Assembly: GCA_002411015.1 (NCBI GenBank)
Contig: DHPY01000008.1
Location: forward strand, 15,984 to 79,983
Direction: 5' to 3'
Length of the DNA: 64,000 nt
Origin: Armatimonadetes bacterium UBA5352
Lineage (GTDB): Bacteria; Armatimonadota; Zipacnadia; Zipacnadales; UBA5352
Shown here: piece by piece, positions 8,098 to 16,510 of the stretch
Position numbering within the stretch: the stretch's first letter is position 1
How the letters are laid out: each line of letters starts with the position of its first letter
The notes under the pieces: generated by a model
Database searches by the model: none
Told to the model about the DNA's origin: nothing
What the model saw: the letters and a program-made list of their open reading frames with translations, nothing else
Program-made: the position numbers and the translations under genes

Positions 8098-10977
8098 ATG
8101 CGAACAGCGTCCGCGATCCTCATCTCTGTCTGCCTCTGCGCCGGCTCATGGGCGGCGGATAACCTGCTGAGCAACCCCGATTTCGCGGCGGCCATGGACG
8201 GCTGGGTCGTCGCCGACGGCTCTGGCTGGGAGGCCGTGGCCGACGCCGGGCCTGAGGCGAGGCCAGCACTCGCGTTCACCGGAGGAAGCGGCGAAGCGGT
8301 CCGGCAGACCGTGCAGTTCGTGACGCCCGGTGTCGCGCACAGGCTGAGCGCGAACCTCTACAGCGACGGCACGCTGCAGCCCACCGTGCGGGTCATCGAG
8401 GTGCTCACCGGCGAGGCCCTCGCGACGATCACCGCGCAGGCCACCGAGGGCTGGCAGGCGCTCTGGCAGGAGTTCACGCCCGGGTCGGCTGATCTGCGCC
8501 TGGAGATCTACCCGCACCCTTCCACCATCGAGGGCCTGGCCTGCCCCGCCGGTGAGGCGCGCGTGACGGACATTGTCCTTCGCCAGACCGGGGCGGCGGC
8601 CGGGATGGAGCTGCCGGATATGGGCGAGAACATCGCGCTCGGGCGGCCGTACACGCTCGAGCCGAAGCCGGGCTACTCATTCTGCACCGATCCGGGCGAC
8701 GTCACGCAACTCACCGACGGCGAGTTCAGCGAGGGCTACTTTTGGACGCAGCCCTCCACGGTCGGCTGGAGCGGCGTGTCGCCGAGGATCGTCACGATTG
8801 ATCTCGGGCAGGACCAGCCGATCCGCGCGATCAGCCTCAACACAGCCGCGGGCGCCGCAGGCGTGACGTGGCCGCAGAGCATCCTCATCTTCACCAGCCT
8901 CGATGGCCAGCGCTGGCACGAGGTCGGCGACCTGGTGCGGATGCACACGCAGCGCGAGCCGCTTCCGGAGCGAGACCTCTACGCGGTGCGGCGCATCTGG
9001 GCCGATGATCTCGACACGCACGGCGCCTACGTGAAGCTGGTGATCCAGCCGGACGGACCCTACACCTTCTCCGACGAGATCGAGGTCTTCCACGGCGACA
9101 CCGCGCTCCTCGCGCAGGCGCTGCCGGGCGAGGGCCTCGTGGATATCGCGCAGATCATGGAGATGCGCCAGGTGCTGGGGCTGATCCAGGCGCAGTTCCG
9201 GCGCGACCTCAACCCGATCGGCGACGACATCCGCGCCCTCCCGCAGGGGCGGCGGCAGCAGTTCGAGGTGCGCGCGCAGCAACTCGCCGACGCGATCGAG
9301 GCGATGGAGCCGATCCCCATGGAGGGCTTCGTCGCGATCCTGCCGATGACGGAGCTTGAGCGCGACATCTTCCGCCTGCAGGCGGATGTCTGGCGCGCGC
9401 AGGGCAAGGACGACGTGCGGCTGTGGGATATGAACCGCTGGGATCCGCTGGCCCCCAACCAGGAGCCCGGCCCGGGTGAGGACGGTGCGGCCGTTGAGGT
9501 CTCGATGATGCAGAACGAGTACCGCGCCGATGTCTTCAACATCACGAACGCCTCGGAGCGCGACCTGCGGCTGCGGTTGAGCGTGGTGGGAGTGCCCGGC
9601 GCACCCGATCCCGACTGGCTGAGCGTCCACGAGGTGGAGCACGTCGGCACCCGCTGGTTCACCTCAGTCGCGGCGGCGCTGCCGCTGGCGGATCGTGCCG
9701 GGAGCGACTGGCTGATCACCGTGCCGTCGGGGATGACGCGGCAGGTCTGGGTGGCGATCAACAAGCCACAGATAGACGCTGGCACCTACTCCGGCGCGAT
9801 CGAGTTGCGCTCGGTCGGCGGCTTCGCGGCGAGCGTGCCCCTGCGGCTGAGAATCTACCCGCTGCGCTTCCCGGATGAGACCACGATCAACTGCGGCGGC
9901 TGGACCTACGCCGATGCCAACACCTATGGTGTCACGCCGGAGAACCGCGATGAGCTGATCGCGCACCTCAAGGAGCACTACGTCAATGCACCGTGGGCGA
10001 CTGGCTCAACGATCATGGGCGGCAGCTTCGACGATGAGGGCAACGTCCTGACCGCGCCCGACACCACGCGCTTCGATGACTGGGTGGCGCTCTGGCCCGA
10101 CGCGAAGAACTACCTGGTCTTCGCAGCCGTGGGCGCGAGCTTCGACGGCGCGCAGATGGGCACGCAGGTGTTCGCGAACAAGGTCGGCGCGTGGGCGAGG
10201 TTCTGGTCTGACCACATGGAGGCGCTCGGGAAGCGGCCGGATCAGCTTGGCCTGCTGCTGGTGGACGAGCCGCACTCGCAGGAGCAGTACGAGACGATCG
10301 TCGCCTGGGCGCGCGCGGTCAAGACCACGGCTCCCGACCTGGTGATCTGGGAGGACCCCCAGCCGCCGGACCCGGAGCCGTGGGTGCTCGAGATGTTCGA
10401 GCTTGCCGACGTGCTCTGCCCGCTGCGCTCGCAGTACATCACGAAGCCCGCGTGGTACCGCGAGACTCTCGCCGACTACCAGGCGGATGGCAAGGAGCTG
10501 TGGTTCTACTCCGCCAACGGCCCGGCGCGCACCTTCGACCCGTTCAGCTACTACCTGTTGCAGGCGTGGCATGCGTTCAAGATCGGCGCGAAGGGCACGA
10601 ACTTCTGGGCCTTCGGCGATAACGGTGGCGTCTCGTGCTGGAATGAGTATCCGGCAGCCGGCAACGGGCCGTACTGCCCGACCTACATTGACGCGACCTC
10701 CGTCACGCCGGCGAAGTACATGGAGGCGATCCGCGAGGGCATCGAGGACTACGAGTACCTCACGATGCTTCTCGCGCGGAACCGCGAGCTTGTTGAGGCC
10801 GGGGCGCCGGACAGCCAGACCGATCCGGCCCTCGACCTGCTGCAGAACGGGCCCGACCGCGTGATGGCGATGGAGCAGGACGCGCAGTGGACGTGGGACC
10901 TCGAGAAGGACCGCTCGGTGCAGGATCAGGTGCGCATCGAGCTGCTGGAGGCACTGGTGGAGTCGCAGGGATGGTAA
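8098..10977 (+). CDS. Secreted DUF4091 glycoside-hydrolase-like protein with F5/8-type C domain
   Basis: 959 residues, signal peptide 1-20. Residues 21-160 are a CBM4-like beta-sandwich starting 'DNLLSNPDFAAAMDGW'. Residues about 177-330 match a discoidin/F5-8 type C domain ('ENIALGRPYT', 'VTIDLGQDQPIRAISLN', 'SLDGQRWHEVG'). The C-terminal half carries the DUF4091 (GH123-like) region: 'LLLVDEPHSQEQYETIV' near residue 720 holds an acidic pair in the position expected for catalysis, and 'AFKIGAKGTNFWAFGDNGG' near 825 is typical of the family. GGAGGG lies six bases before the ATG. The stop overlaps a possible upstream start of the next gene, so the two are probably cotranscribed. The gene at 1-3258 is a paralogue with a different N-terminal binding module. 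Confidence 0.85.
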   Translation: MRTASAILISVCLCAGSWAADNLLSNPDFAAAMDGWVVADGSGWEAVADAGPEARPALAFTGGSGEAVRQTVQFVTPGVAHRLSANLYSDGTLQPTVRVIEVLTGEALATITAQATEGWQALWQEFTPGSADLRLEIYPHPSTIEGLACPAGEARVTDIVLRQTGAAAGMELPDMGENIALGRPYTLEPKPGYSFCTDPGDVTQLTDGEFSEGYFWTQPSTVGWSGVSPRIVTIDLGQDQPIRAISLNTAAGAAGVTWPQSILIFTSLDGQRWHEVGDLVRMHTQREPLPERDLYAVRRIWADDLDTHGAYVKLVIQPDGPYTFSDEIEVFHGDTALLAQALPGEGLVDIAQIMEMRQVLGLIQAQFRRDLNPIGDDIRALPQGRRQQFEVRAQQLADAIEAMEPIPMEGFVAILPMTELERDIFRLQADVWRAQGKDDVRLWDMNRWDPLAPNQEPGPGEDGAAVEVSMMQNEYRADVFNITNASERDLRLRLSVVGVPGAPDPDWLSVHEVEHVGTRWFTSVAAALPLADRAGSDWLITVPSGMTRQVWVAINKPQIDAGTYSGAIELRSVGGFAASVPLRLRIYPLRFPDETTINCGGWTYADANTYGVTPENRDELIAHLKEHYVNAPWATGSTIMGGSFDDEGNVLTAPDTTRFDDWVALWPDAKNYLVFAAVGASFDGAQMGTQVFANKVGAWARFWSDHMEALGKRPDQLGLLLVDEPHSQEQYETIVAWARAVKTTAPDLVIWEDPQPPDPEPWVLEMFELADVLCPLRSQYITKPAWYRETLADYQADGKELWFYSANGPARTFDPFSYYLLQAWHAFKIGAKGTNFWAFGDNGGVSCWNEYPAAGNGPYCPTYIDATSVTPAKYMEAIREGIEDYEYLTMLLARNRELVEAGAPDSQTDPALDLLQNGPDRVMAMEQDAQWTWDLEKDRSVQDQVRIELLEALVESQGW

Positions 10978-10994
10978 CCGAAAGGATGATGGCG

Positions 10995-12851
10995 ATGACG
11001 AGGCGCGCACTTATCGCTATGGCGATGCTGGGTCTGCTGGTCGCAGGCTGCGATGCGCAGGGCATCACGCCCGACCAGTTCGGCGATGATGTGAAGATCA
11101 AGATACTCGTGGACAAGGTCATGCAGCCGGAGGCCGACTGGCACACCGAGCAGTGGATGGTGCAGGAGGCGGCCGATGCGGGCTTCAACGTCCTCTCGCC
11201 GAGGCGGCCCAATGACCTTGACGAGGTGCGCGACGTGACGACCTGGTGCGCTGAGGCGGGCATCCTGCACATCCCGTGGATGCGCGGGACGCTTGTCGCA
11301 GCACCTGAGGACGCTAACGCTGACGGTCGGCGGATGGTCTGGGCGAACGGGCTCGAGGATGACCTCTGGAGCCCGAACTCCGATGAGCTGTGGGAGTGGA
11401 TGACCGACCTGATCGTCTCCTACGCCCAGATCAGCGTCGAGCAGCCCGCCCTCTTCGGCGTCTTCCTCGACTACGAGAACTACGCGAAGGGCTCGAACTG
11501 CTACGACCTTTCCTACGATGACATCATCATGGGCATGTTCGCCGAGGACCAGGGCATCGAGCTTCCTGAGCTTGAGCTTGCGCAGCGGGCGACGTGGCTG
11601 GAGGAGCAGGGGCTCTCGGATGAGTTCGACACCTTCCAGGTCGCGCATTGGCGCGAGCGCTGCAAGGCGCTGCGCGAGGCCGTGGACGCGATCAACCCGA
11701 GCTTCCAGTTCTGCATCTACCCGGCGCCGGGCACGAAGTTCATGATCGAGGCCGCCTTCCCCGAGTGGACCTCCGAGGAGGCGCCCGTGATATTCGCCGA
11801 TGCAGTCACCTACGGCCGCCAGGCTGCCTTCCTGCCGCAGTCGGGCGCGCTGGAGCAGAACCGGCGGCTGCTCGCTGCCAACATGGCGACCATCGAGGCG
11901 AAGGGCCTCCCGTTCCTCTACACGGGCGGCATTGATCCTGTCGTCTCCGGCGCCGACCCCGAGTTCTCCGGCAAGAACGCGCTCATGATCAGCGAGATCA
12001 CCGACGGCTACTGGATCTTCTACGAGGGCCCCACCTACGACACCACGCACCCGGAGTACTTCCGCTGGTTCGCCTGGGCCAATGCCGCGATGGACGCGGG
12101 CGAGTTCGCGAAGCAGCACGAGGCGCGCGAGACGCCCGACCCGTGGGCCTTCGCGACGCTTGGTCCCGATGACGAACTCAGCTTTGGCCCCGATGAGAGC
12201 TGCATCGGCCAGCAGTATGAGCTGCCCGAGGTGCGCCTGCGCGGCCGCAACATGCTCATGTTCCTCGCGAAGGCCGGGCAGACCGTTGAGATCGAGGCAA
12301 ACGCCTCGCGCATCGGCGCGAACGAGAACGACATCGCCTGGGAGGTGCGCGATCTCTCGTGGGAGATGGTCGCGGACGGCACCATCGCGTTCGGCGCACC
12401 CGGCACGATGAGCTTCACCGTGGCTGAGGATGGTATCTACGGGCTGCTGGCGGATGCCGGGCGCTCGGCATGGGCGCTGACGAGGACGAACGTCCCGGTG
12501 GGCATCTACGCCGGGAAGACTACCCACTTCCTCGGCGGCCCCGCCACGCTCTACTTCAGCGTGCCCGAGGACGCACCCGCGTTCAGCTTCGAGGGGCGCG
12601 GCTCAGGCGCCGAGACCGTGCGTGTCAACGTCATCGCGCCCTCCGGTGAGGTCGTAGCGACCGGGCAGACGACGCCCGAGGTGGGTCGGATCACAGTGGA
12701 GGCCACGCCGGGCGAGTTCGCCGGAGAGATCTGGGCGGTGGAGATCGCGAAGGCGGATGAGGGAGCGCTGGACGACGTCTACTTCACGATGGGCGAGGGC
12801 ATTCCGCCGGTGCTGAGCCTCATCCCGGAGCACGTGTTCATGCGGCGTTAG
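10995..12851 (+). CDS. Lipoprotein, probable TIM-barrel glycan-acting protein
   Basis: 618 residues if started at 10995, where the sequence MTRRALIAMAMLGLLVAGC ends in a lipobox (Cys19) and AAAGG lies nine bases upstream. In-frame ATGs at 10971, 10986 and 10989 are alternatives; 10971 overlaps the stop of the DUF4091 gene. The N-terminal two thirds alternate strands and helices ('AADAGFNVLSPRRPNDLDEV', 'FGVFLDYENYAKGSNCYDL'), suggesting a barrel like those of GHL-type hydrolases. The last 200 residues look like a beta-sandwich. I recognise no named family with confidence. Operon position behind a DUF4091 gene suggests a role in glycan processing at the outer membrane. A decayed relative lies immediately downstream. 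Confidence 0.75.
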   Translation: MTRRALIAMAMLGLLVAGCDAQGITPDQFGDDVKIKILVDKVMQPEADWHTEQWMVQEAADAGFNVLSPRRPNDLDEVRDVTTWCAEAGILHIPWMRGTLVAAPEDANADGRRMVWANGLEDDLWSPNSDELWEWMTDLIVSYAQISVEQPALFGVFLDYENYAKGSNCYDLSYDDIIMGMFAEDQGIELPELELAQRATWLEEQGLSDEFDTFQVAHWRERCKALREAVDAINPSFQFCIYPAPGTKFMIEAAFPEWTSEEAPVIFADAVTYGRQAAFLPQSGALEQNRRLLAANMATIEAKGLPFLYTGGIDPVVSGADPEFSGKNALMISEITDGYWIFYEGPTYDTTHPEYFRWFAWANAAMDAGEFAKQHEARETPDPWAFATLGPDDELSFGPDESCIGQQYELPEVRLRGRNMLMFLAKAGQTVEIEANASRIGANENDIAWEVRDLSWEMVADGTIAFGAPGTMSFTVAEDGIYGLLADAGRSAWALTRTNVPVGIYAGKTTHFLGGPATLYFSVPEDAPAFSFEGRGSGAETVRVNVIAPSGEVVATGQTTPEVGRITVEATPGEFAGEIWAVEIAKADEGALDDVYFTMGEGIPPVLSLIPEHVFMRR

Positions 12852-12903
12852 CCCAATGCAGACAGGCAGCCGTCATCGGCGAAGAGGATGAGCGACGACC
12901 ATC

Positions 12904-13060
12904 GTGGTTCGCGCGCTCACGGCTGCACTTGCCGTAGCCATGTGCATGACAAGCGCCCACGCGCTGGCGCCGACGCGGGCCTCAACGTCTTCTCGCCGCG
13001 CATCGGCCATGATGTCCTACCGTGGCGCGAGCACCGAACGGCGGGCCGGGGTGGAACCCC
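12904..13060 (+). pseudogene. Remnant of a paralogue of the upstream lipoprotein gene
   Basis: A GTG at 12904 opens a signal-peptide-like stretch (MVRALTAALAVAMCMTSAHA). Shortly after, in another frame, comes 'ADAGLNVFSPRIGHDV', which matches 'ADAGFNVLSPRRPNDL' of the gene at 10995-12851. The DNA around 12963-13018 is correspondingly similar to that around 11167-11220. The segment that would join signal peptide and motif is deleted and the frame is shifted. Nothing recognisable follows up to the hairpin at 13171. It looks like the 5' end of a second family member that has been deleted. Confidence 0.55.
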
Positions 13061-13170
13061 GCGCCCCGCAAGCGTGCCTCACCCCTCCAGACGGCTACGA
13101 CGGCCTTTCCCGTCGTCGCGCTTACTCACTCTGGACCCGCGAAGTGTGTCCATGCATGGCGAGATGAACA

Positions 13171-13203
13171 GAGGCCGTCCCTTCGTGCCGAAGGGGCGGC
13201 CTC
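13171..13203 (-). terminator. Hairpin terminator of the oxidoreductase gene
   Basis: A 15-bp stem with one T-G mismatch (GAGGCCG.. / ..CGGCCTC) around a 3-base loop lies 26 bases past the stop of the minus-strand oxidoreductase. The bases after it on that strand begin TGTTCAT, a weak U-tract. Confidence 0.6.
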
Positions 13204-13228
13204 GCTGGGTGTCGGGTGACCTGCGACC

Positions 13229-14197
13229 TTACATCTGCCCGGCGTAGATGCGATCCGCCAGCTCCATCGTCTTCACCGCATCCGCGAAGTGCGTCTCCGG
13301 CTCCACGTTGTTCTTGATGCAGTCGATGAAGTGCCGGTTCTCGCCGAAGAAGCCGTAGGTGTGGTGGCGCGCGTCGCTGCCCGCGGCCTCCTCCGTCGTG
13401 ATCTCCTCGGCATTGAGCGTGCCGTCGATGTGAAGCTGCGCGCCCTTGCCCGGCTCCGGCTCGCAGAACGCCGAGATGCCCTTGCCGTGCATCTCGAAGC
13501 TGTGCACGCGGCCGCCCACCATCCAGTTCGTCAGCAGTACGCCGGTGCAGCCGTTGGTGTGGCGGGTGAGCGCGATCCAGCTTGTCTCGAACTCGCGGCC
13601 ATTGAACTTGATGTCGCTCGCGACCTCCTCGACATCGCCGCCCATCCAGCGGAGGGTGTCCACGGCGTGGATGGCGTCGCAGTAGAGGATGTCGATCGCG
13701 CCGCCGTAGTACGGGCCGCCCGCGTGCCACTTGTAGAAGGTGCTGACCGCCTGGATCATGTTGCCGCGCTCGAGGACCTTCGCGCGGCACTGCTGGAGCA
13801 GCGGGATGAAGCGGCGGTTGAAGCCGGTCATGGTGAGGCAGTTGTTCTTGTCGGCGAGCTGCGCGAAGGAGCGCACCTGGTAGGTCGTGACGGCCGGGGG
13901 CTTCTCGATGAAGACATGCAGGCCCTGGCTGAGGCAGTGCGTGACGACGTCGAAGAGATGGTGCGGGGGCATGAGCACCCAGACGGCGTCCGGGTTGAGG
14001 TCCTCGATCATCTTCTTGTAGTCCTGGCCGCGGTAGTCGATCTCGAACTTGTCCGCGGTGAGGTTGCACTTTTCCTCGAAGAGGTCGCACAGACCGGCCA
14101 TCTCGACATCTTCCATCTCAGCGAGGGACGGGTAATGCACGCTGTTCGCCATCCCGCCGGCGCCAATCAGGGCGCACCGGACCTTATCTGCCATCAT
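13229..14197 (-). CDS. Gfo/Idh/MocA family NAD(P)-dependent oxidoreductase
   Basis: 322 residues. The N-terminus is a Rossmann fold with 'ALIGAGGMANSVHYP'; 'HVFIEKPPAV' gives the EKP motif that positions nicotinamide in this family. 'GGAIDILYCDAIHAVDTLRW' supplies the downstream conserved His/Asp region. Family members oxidise or reduce a carbon of sugars, inositols or related cyclitols; the substrate cannot be read from sequence. AGGAG lies six bases before the first of two adjacent ATGs. It stands alone, 94 bases from the degraded protease gene upstream, with a hairpin behind it. A second family member lies at 56331-57485. Confidence 0.92.
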   Translation of the reverse strand: MMADKVRCALIGAGGMANSVHYPSLAEMEDVEMAGLCDLFEEKCNLTADKFEIDYRGQDYKKMIEDLNPDAVWVLMPPHHLFDVVTHCLSQGLHVFIEKPPAVTTYQVRSFAQLADKNNCLTMTGFNRRFIPLLQQCRAKVLERGNMIQAVSTFYKWHAGGPYYGGAIDILYCDAIHAVDTLRWMGGDVEEVASDIKFNGREFETSWIALTRHTNGCTGVLLTNWMVGGRVHSFEMHGKGISAFCEPEPGKGAQLHIDGTLNAEEITTEEAAGSDARHHTYGFFGENRHFIDCIKNNVEPETHFADAVKTMELADRIYAGQM

Positions 14198-14291
14198 CGT
14201 TCACTCCTGGTTGAGTAGCTCGGGCCGCGGGCGACCCTCTCGGATGCCGCGGCAACTATTCACCACGCAGCGCGCTTCTCCTCCAAGTGCC

Positions 14292-14720
14292 TCACGTGAC
14301 GGTGTAGAGGCTGTTGCGCCCGTCAAGGTGCAGATGCCACGCGGAGAGGACATCGCGGCCGAGGAGGATTTCGCAGTCCTCGCCGTCCGCATCGCCGCGA
14401 CCGACGCCGATCACCAGCAGACCGGGGAACGAGCCTGCCACATCAGCGGGCCAGCGCGGATCGTCTACCGACAGATCAACCTCGTAAACAGGCAGGAGGT
14501 GCGCTGTGCCGTCGTAGCCTCTACACCCAACCGACTGCCGGGGCGAACGATAGGCCACGATCTCCTTGAGTGCTCTGACTGGAACGATGGTTCTTGAGGC
14601 GCCGGTGTCGATCTTGCCCCAGGCTGTGACTATGCTGAGCCTCTAAGCACCTTCCAGTTGGACCTTCACTGCGGGAAACGCCGGCCACTCCGAGCCCCCC
14701 AGGTATGATATCGCCGTCAC
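14292..14720 (-). pseudogene. Retropepsin-like aspartic protease, interrupted by an in-frame TAG
   Basis: A GTG at 14720 overlaps the stop of the DUF5678 frame (GTGA). The frame reads through codon 25, ends at a TAG at 14643-14645 (codon 26), and continues as a good retropepsin-like domain: 'WGKIDTGASRTIVPV' gives the catalytic DTG (Asp38), and 'ILLGRDVLSAWHLHLDG' is the usual C-terminal flap/ILGRD element. No start codon lies between the TAG and the DTG, so a functional protein cannot start downstream of the stop. Without the stop the product would be about 142 residues, normal for bacterial clan AA single-domain proteases. TAG readthrough or a sequencing error are the alternatives to a nonsense mutation. 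Confidence 0.75.
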
Positions 14721-15015
14721 TCGGTCACGACCTCCCGCGGGGCATCGACCCACATGTCTGACGCCATGGGTTCGAGCAGTGGCTCACCGATTCTAGCGAC
14801 GAGGAGCAGCTCCGGCCGAGAGTTTCGAGCCCCTTCGTGGCGGCCTCGCGCGCGCTGTCGGCGACGCCGATCACTTCGCCGCGAAACATGGCAACGTATC
14901 GCCCCTCGTACTTCACCATCAATTCAGGGAGTCTCTCCTCATAGGCCCGGTCATCGTCCTCCCAGCTCCAGTCGCCACGTCGCTCTCCGTTGTCGCTTCT
15001 CGAGTTCACCGCCAT
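14717..15015 (-). pseudogene. DUF5678-like small protein gene with a frameshift
   Basis: The ATG at 15015 has AGGAGG eight bases upstream. The first frame encodes a DUF5678-like protein: 'LPELMVKYEGRYVAMFRGEV' followed by 'VIGVADSAREAATKGLETLG'. The frame then degenerates into a Ser/Cys-rich tail. A shift near 14812-14818 restores 'PELLLVARIGEPLLEPMASD' and a stop at 14717-14719 that overlaps the protease start. The restored protein would be close to 98 residues. DUF5678 proteins are small, of unknown function, and to my knowledge often neighbour retropepsin-like genes; this pair fits that, but both members carry a disruption here. Confidence 0.7.
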
Positions 15016-15030
15016 CACTGCCACCTCCTC

Positions 15031-15068
15031 ACGGCGTTTGCCTCAAGGATGCCCACAATCAACGCCGT
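15031..15068. other. Inverted repeat before the DUF5678 start
   Basis: ACGGCGTT at 15031-15038 and AACGCCGT at 15061-15068 form a perfect 8-bp inverted repeat with a 22-base loop, between the enolase-superfamily stop and the Shine-Dalgarno of the DUF5678 frame. It could be a weak terminator or an operator. Confidence 0.35.
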
Positions 15069-15080
15069 AAATCAAGCGCG

Positions 15081-16427
15081 TCAGTACCCCAGCCCCGTCT
15101 TCGATAGCGAGTCCGTCCGCACCACGCCATCGTTCACCGTGAAGAGGTCGCGGTGCCTCTCGCGCAGCTTCGGCGACGCCCACGGGAGGTACTGGCGCGA
15201 GTTGTACTCGAAGCCCATCAGCGTGCTGATCCGCGCCGCCAGCCCAGCCGAGTGGATCAGTGACAGCCCCGGGTTCGTCAGGTCCTGCACCGTCACCACC
15301 ATCTTGTGCTCGTTCGCGTAGGCGACATACAGCAGCGACGAGGAGTGGCCTTTGCAGGTCTTCAGGCCCACGCCCGACCAGCCAAGCTCCTCCGCGAGCT
15401 TCAGCATCTCCACATCCGTCACGCCCTCATCCACCACCACCGGCTTGTAACGCGCGACCTCGCTCATGTCGAAGCGATGCCCGGACAGATCGCGCTCGGT
15501 CGGCTGCTCGAAGTAGAGCAGCGCCTCGTAGGCCATCGGCGAGGCGGCCTTGAGCTTCTCCGCATACTCGATCACCGTCTCCGGCGACTCGTTCTGCTCG
15601 TTCGAGTCGGTGGAGAGATAGAAGCGATCCGCGCCCATCTTGTGCGCGTTCTCGGCAATGACCTCAGCCACCTCAACCGTGCGCGCCACGTCCCAGTCGA
15701 CGTCCCTGCCGGTCAGCTTCACCTTGAAGCAGAAGATCCCGTCGCGCTCGATCCACTCCTCGAGGCTCACGGGCATCCCATCATCCGGATCGTCCTCGGT
15801 GACCTCGCTGCGCCGCAGCTTGTCCATGCCTCCAACGAGGTGGAAGACCGGCATCGAGGGCTGGTAGCTTGGGTTGAGGTAGTCCGCCACGTACTGCCCT
15901 GCGAAGTCGCTCCCCAGCCACACGGACAGGTCGTGCTCGCAGAACTGGGGGCCGTAGCCGTCGTAGCTGCAGATTCCGTTCGCGTTGCCGAAGGCGTCAT
16001 GCAACGCCGCATCGCACGGCGAGGCCGAGACCAGCGCGCCGAGCAGCGGCATCGGGGTGGCGGCGCCCAGGTCGTGGCTGACTTCATCGGCGATACGCTT
16101 AAGCTCAGGCTTGGCGTCGAGGTAGAGGTCGAGCGGGTGGCCGAAGCGCGAATTCCCCAGCAGCAGCGCGCAGAAACGCTCGGCAACCTCGCGCATCGCC
16201 CGATCGCGGTCCTCGTGCGACATCTCCGCCGACGGATAGCCCCAGATGTCGCTGAGGAGGATGTTGCCGAGGCCCTCGGCGCAGTTGCCCGCGCGGTTCT
16301 CGACCGTGGCCTTCACGGTCAGCGAGGTGATGGCGCGGATGACGCCGGTCCCGAACTTCAGCGGCGTGCGGAACTCCTCGTCCTCGAATGTAGGCTCGAT
16401 GTTGACCAGCCTGATATCTGTATCCAC
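15081..16427 (-). CDS. Enolase-superfamily (mandelate racemase/muconate lactonizing-like) enzyme
   Basis: 448 residues from a GTG start, with GAGAGG eleven bases upstream. The barrel carries the expected series 'FKVKLTGRDVDWD' (Lys motif), 'FYLSTDSNEQ' (first metal-binding Asp), 'LLYFEQPTERDL' (second ligand Glu) and 'KPVVVDEGVTD' (third ligand Asp/Glu). The superfamily abstracts a proton alpha to a carboxylate, in sugar-acid dehydration, racemisation or cycloisomerisation. The N-terminal half is longer than in minimal members and has an unusual insert around 'NANGICSYDGYGPQFCEHDL'. A sugar-acid dehydratase role fits the glycan-degradation context but is inference. It ends 65 bases before the disrupted DUF5678 start on the same strand. 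Confidence 0.85.
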   Translation of the reverse strand: MDTDIRLVNIEPTFEDEEFRTPLKFGTGVIRAITSLTVKATVENRAGNCAEGLGNILLSDIWGYPSAEMSHEDRDRAMREVAERFCALLLGNSRFGHPLDLYLDAKPELKRIADEVSHDLGAATPMPLLGALVSASPCDAALHDAFGNANGICSYDGYGPQFCEHDLSVWLGSDFAGQYVADYLNPSYQPSMPVFHLVGGMDKLRRSEVTEDDPDDGMPVSLEEWIERDGIFCFKVKLTGRDVDWDVARTVEVAEVIAENAHKMGADRFYLSTDSNEQNESPETVIEYAEKLKAASPMAYEALLYFEQPTERDLSGHRFDMSEVARYKPVVVDEGVTDVEMLKLAEELGWSGVGLKTCKGHSSSLLYVAYANEHKMVVTVQDLTNPGLSLIHSAGLAARISTLMGFEYNSRQYLPWASPKLRERHRDLFTVNDGVVRTDSLSKTGLGY

Positions 16428-16510
16428 GTGCGGCTCATCCTCTCACGGAACTCGAGTGGCGATGCGACCGTCTTACATTTCGCGGGCTGCAACCGGGCAC
16501 CTGCGCACCG

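Noticed and set aside
10926..12527. Minus-strand frame of 533 residues opposite the lipoprotein gene
   Set aside because: No motif, no Shine-Dalgarno, and antisense to a gene with a clean lipobox.
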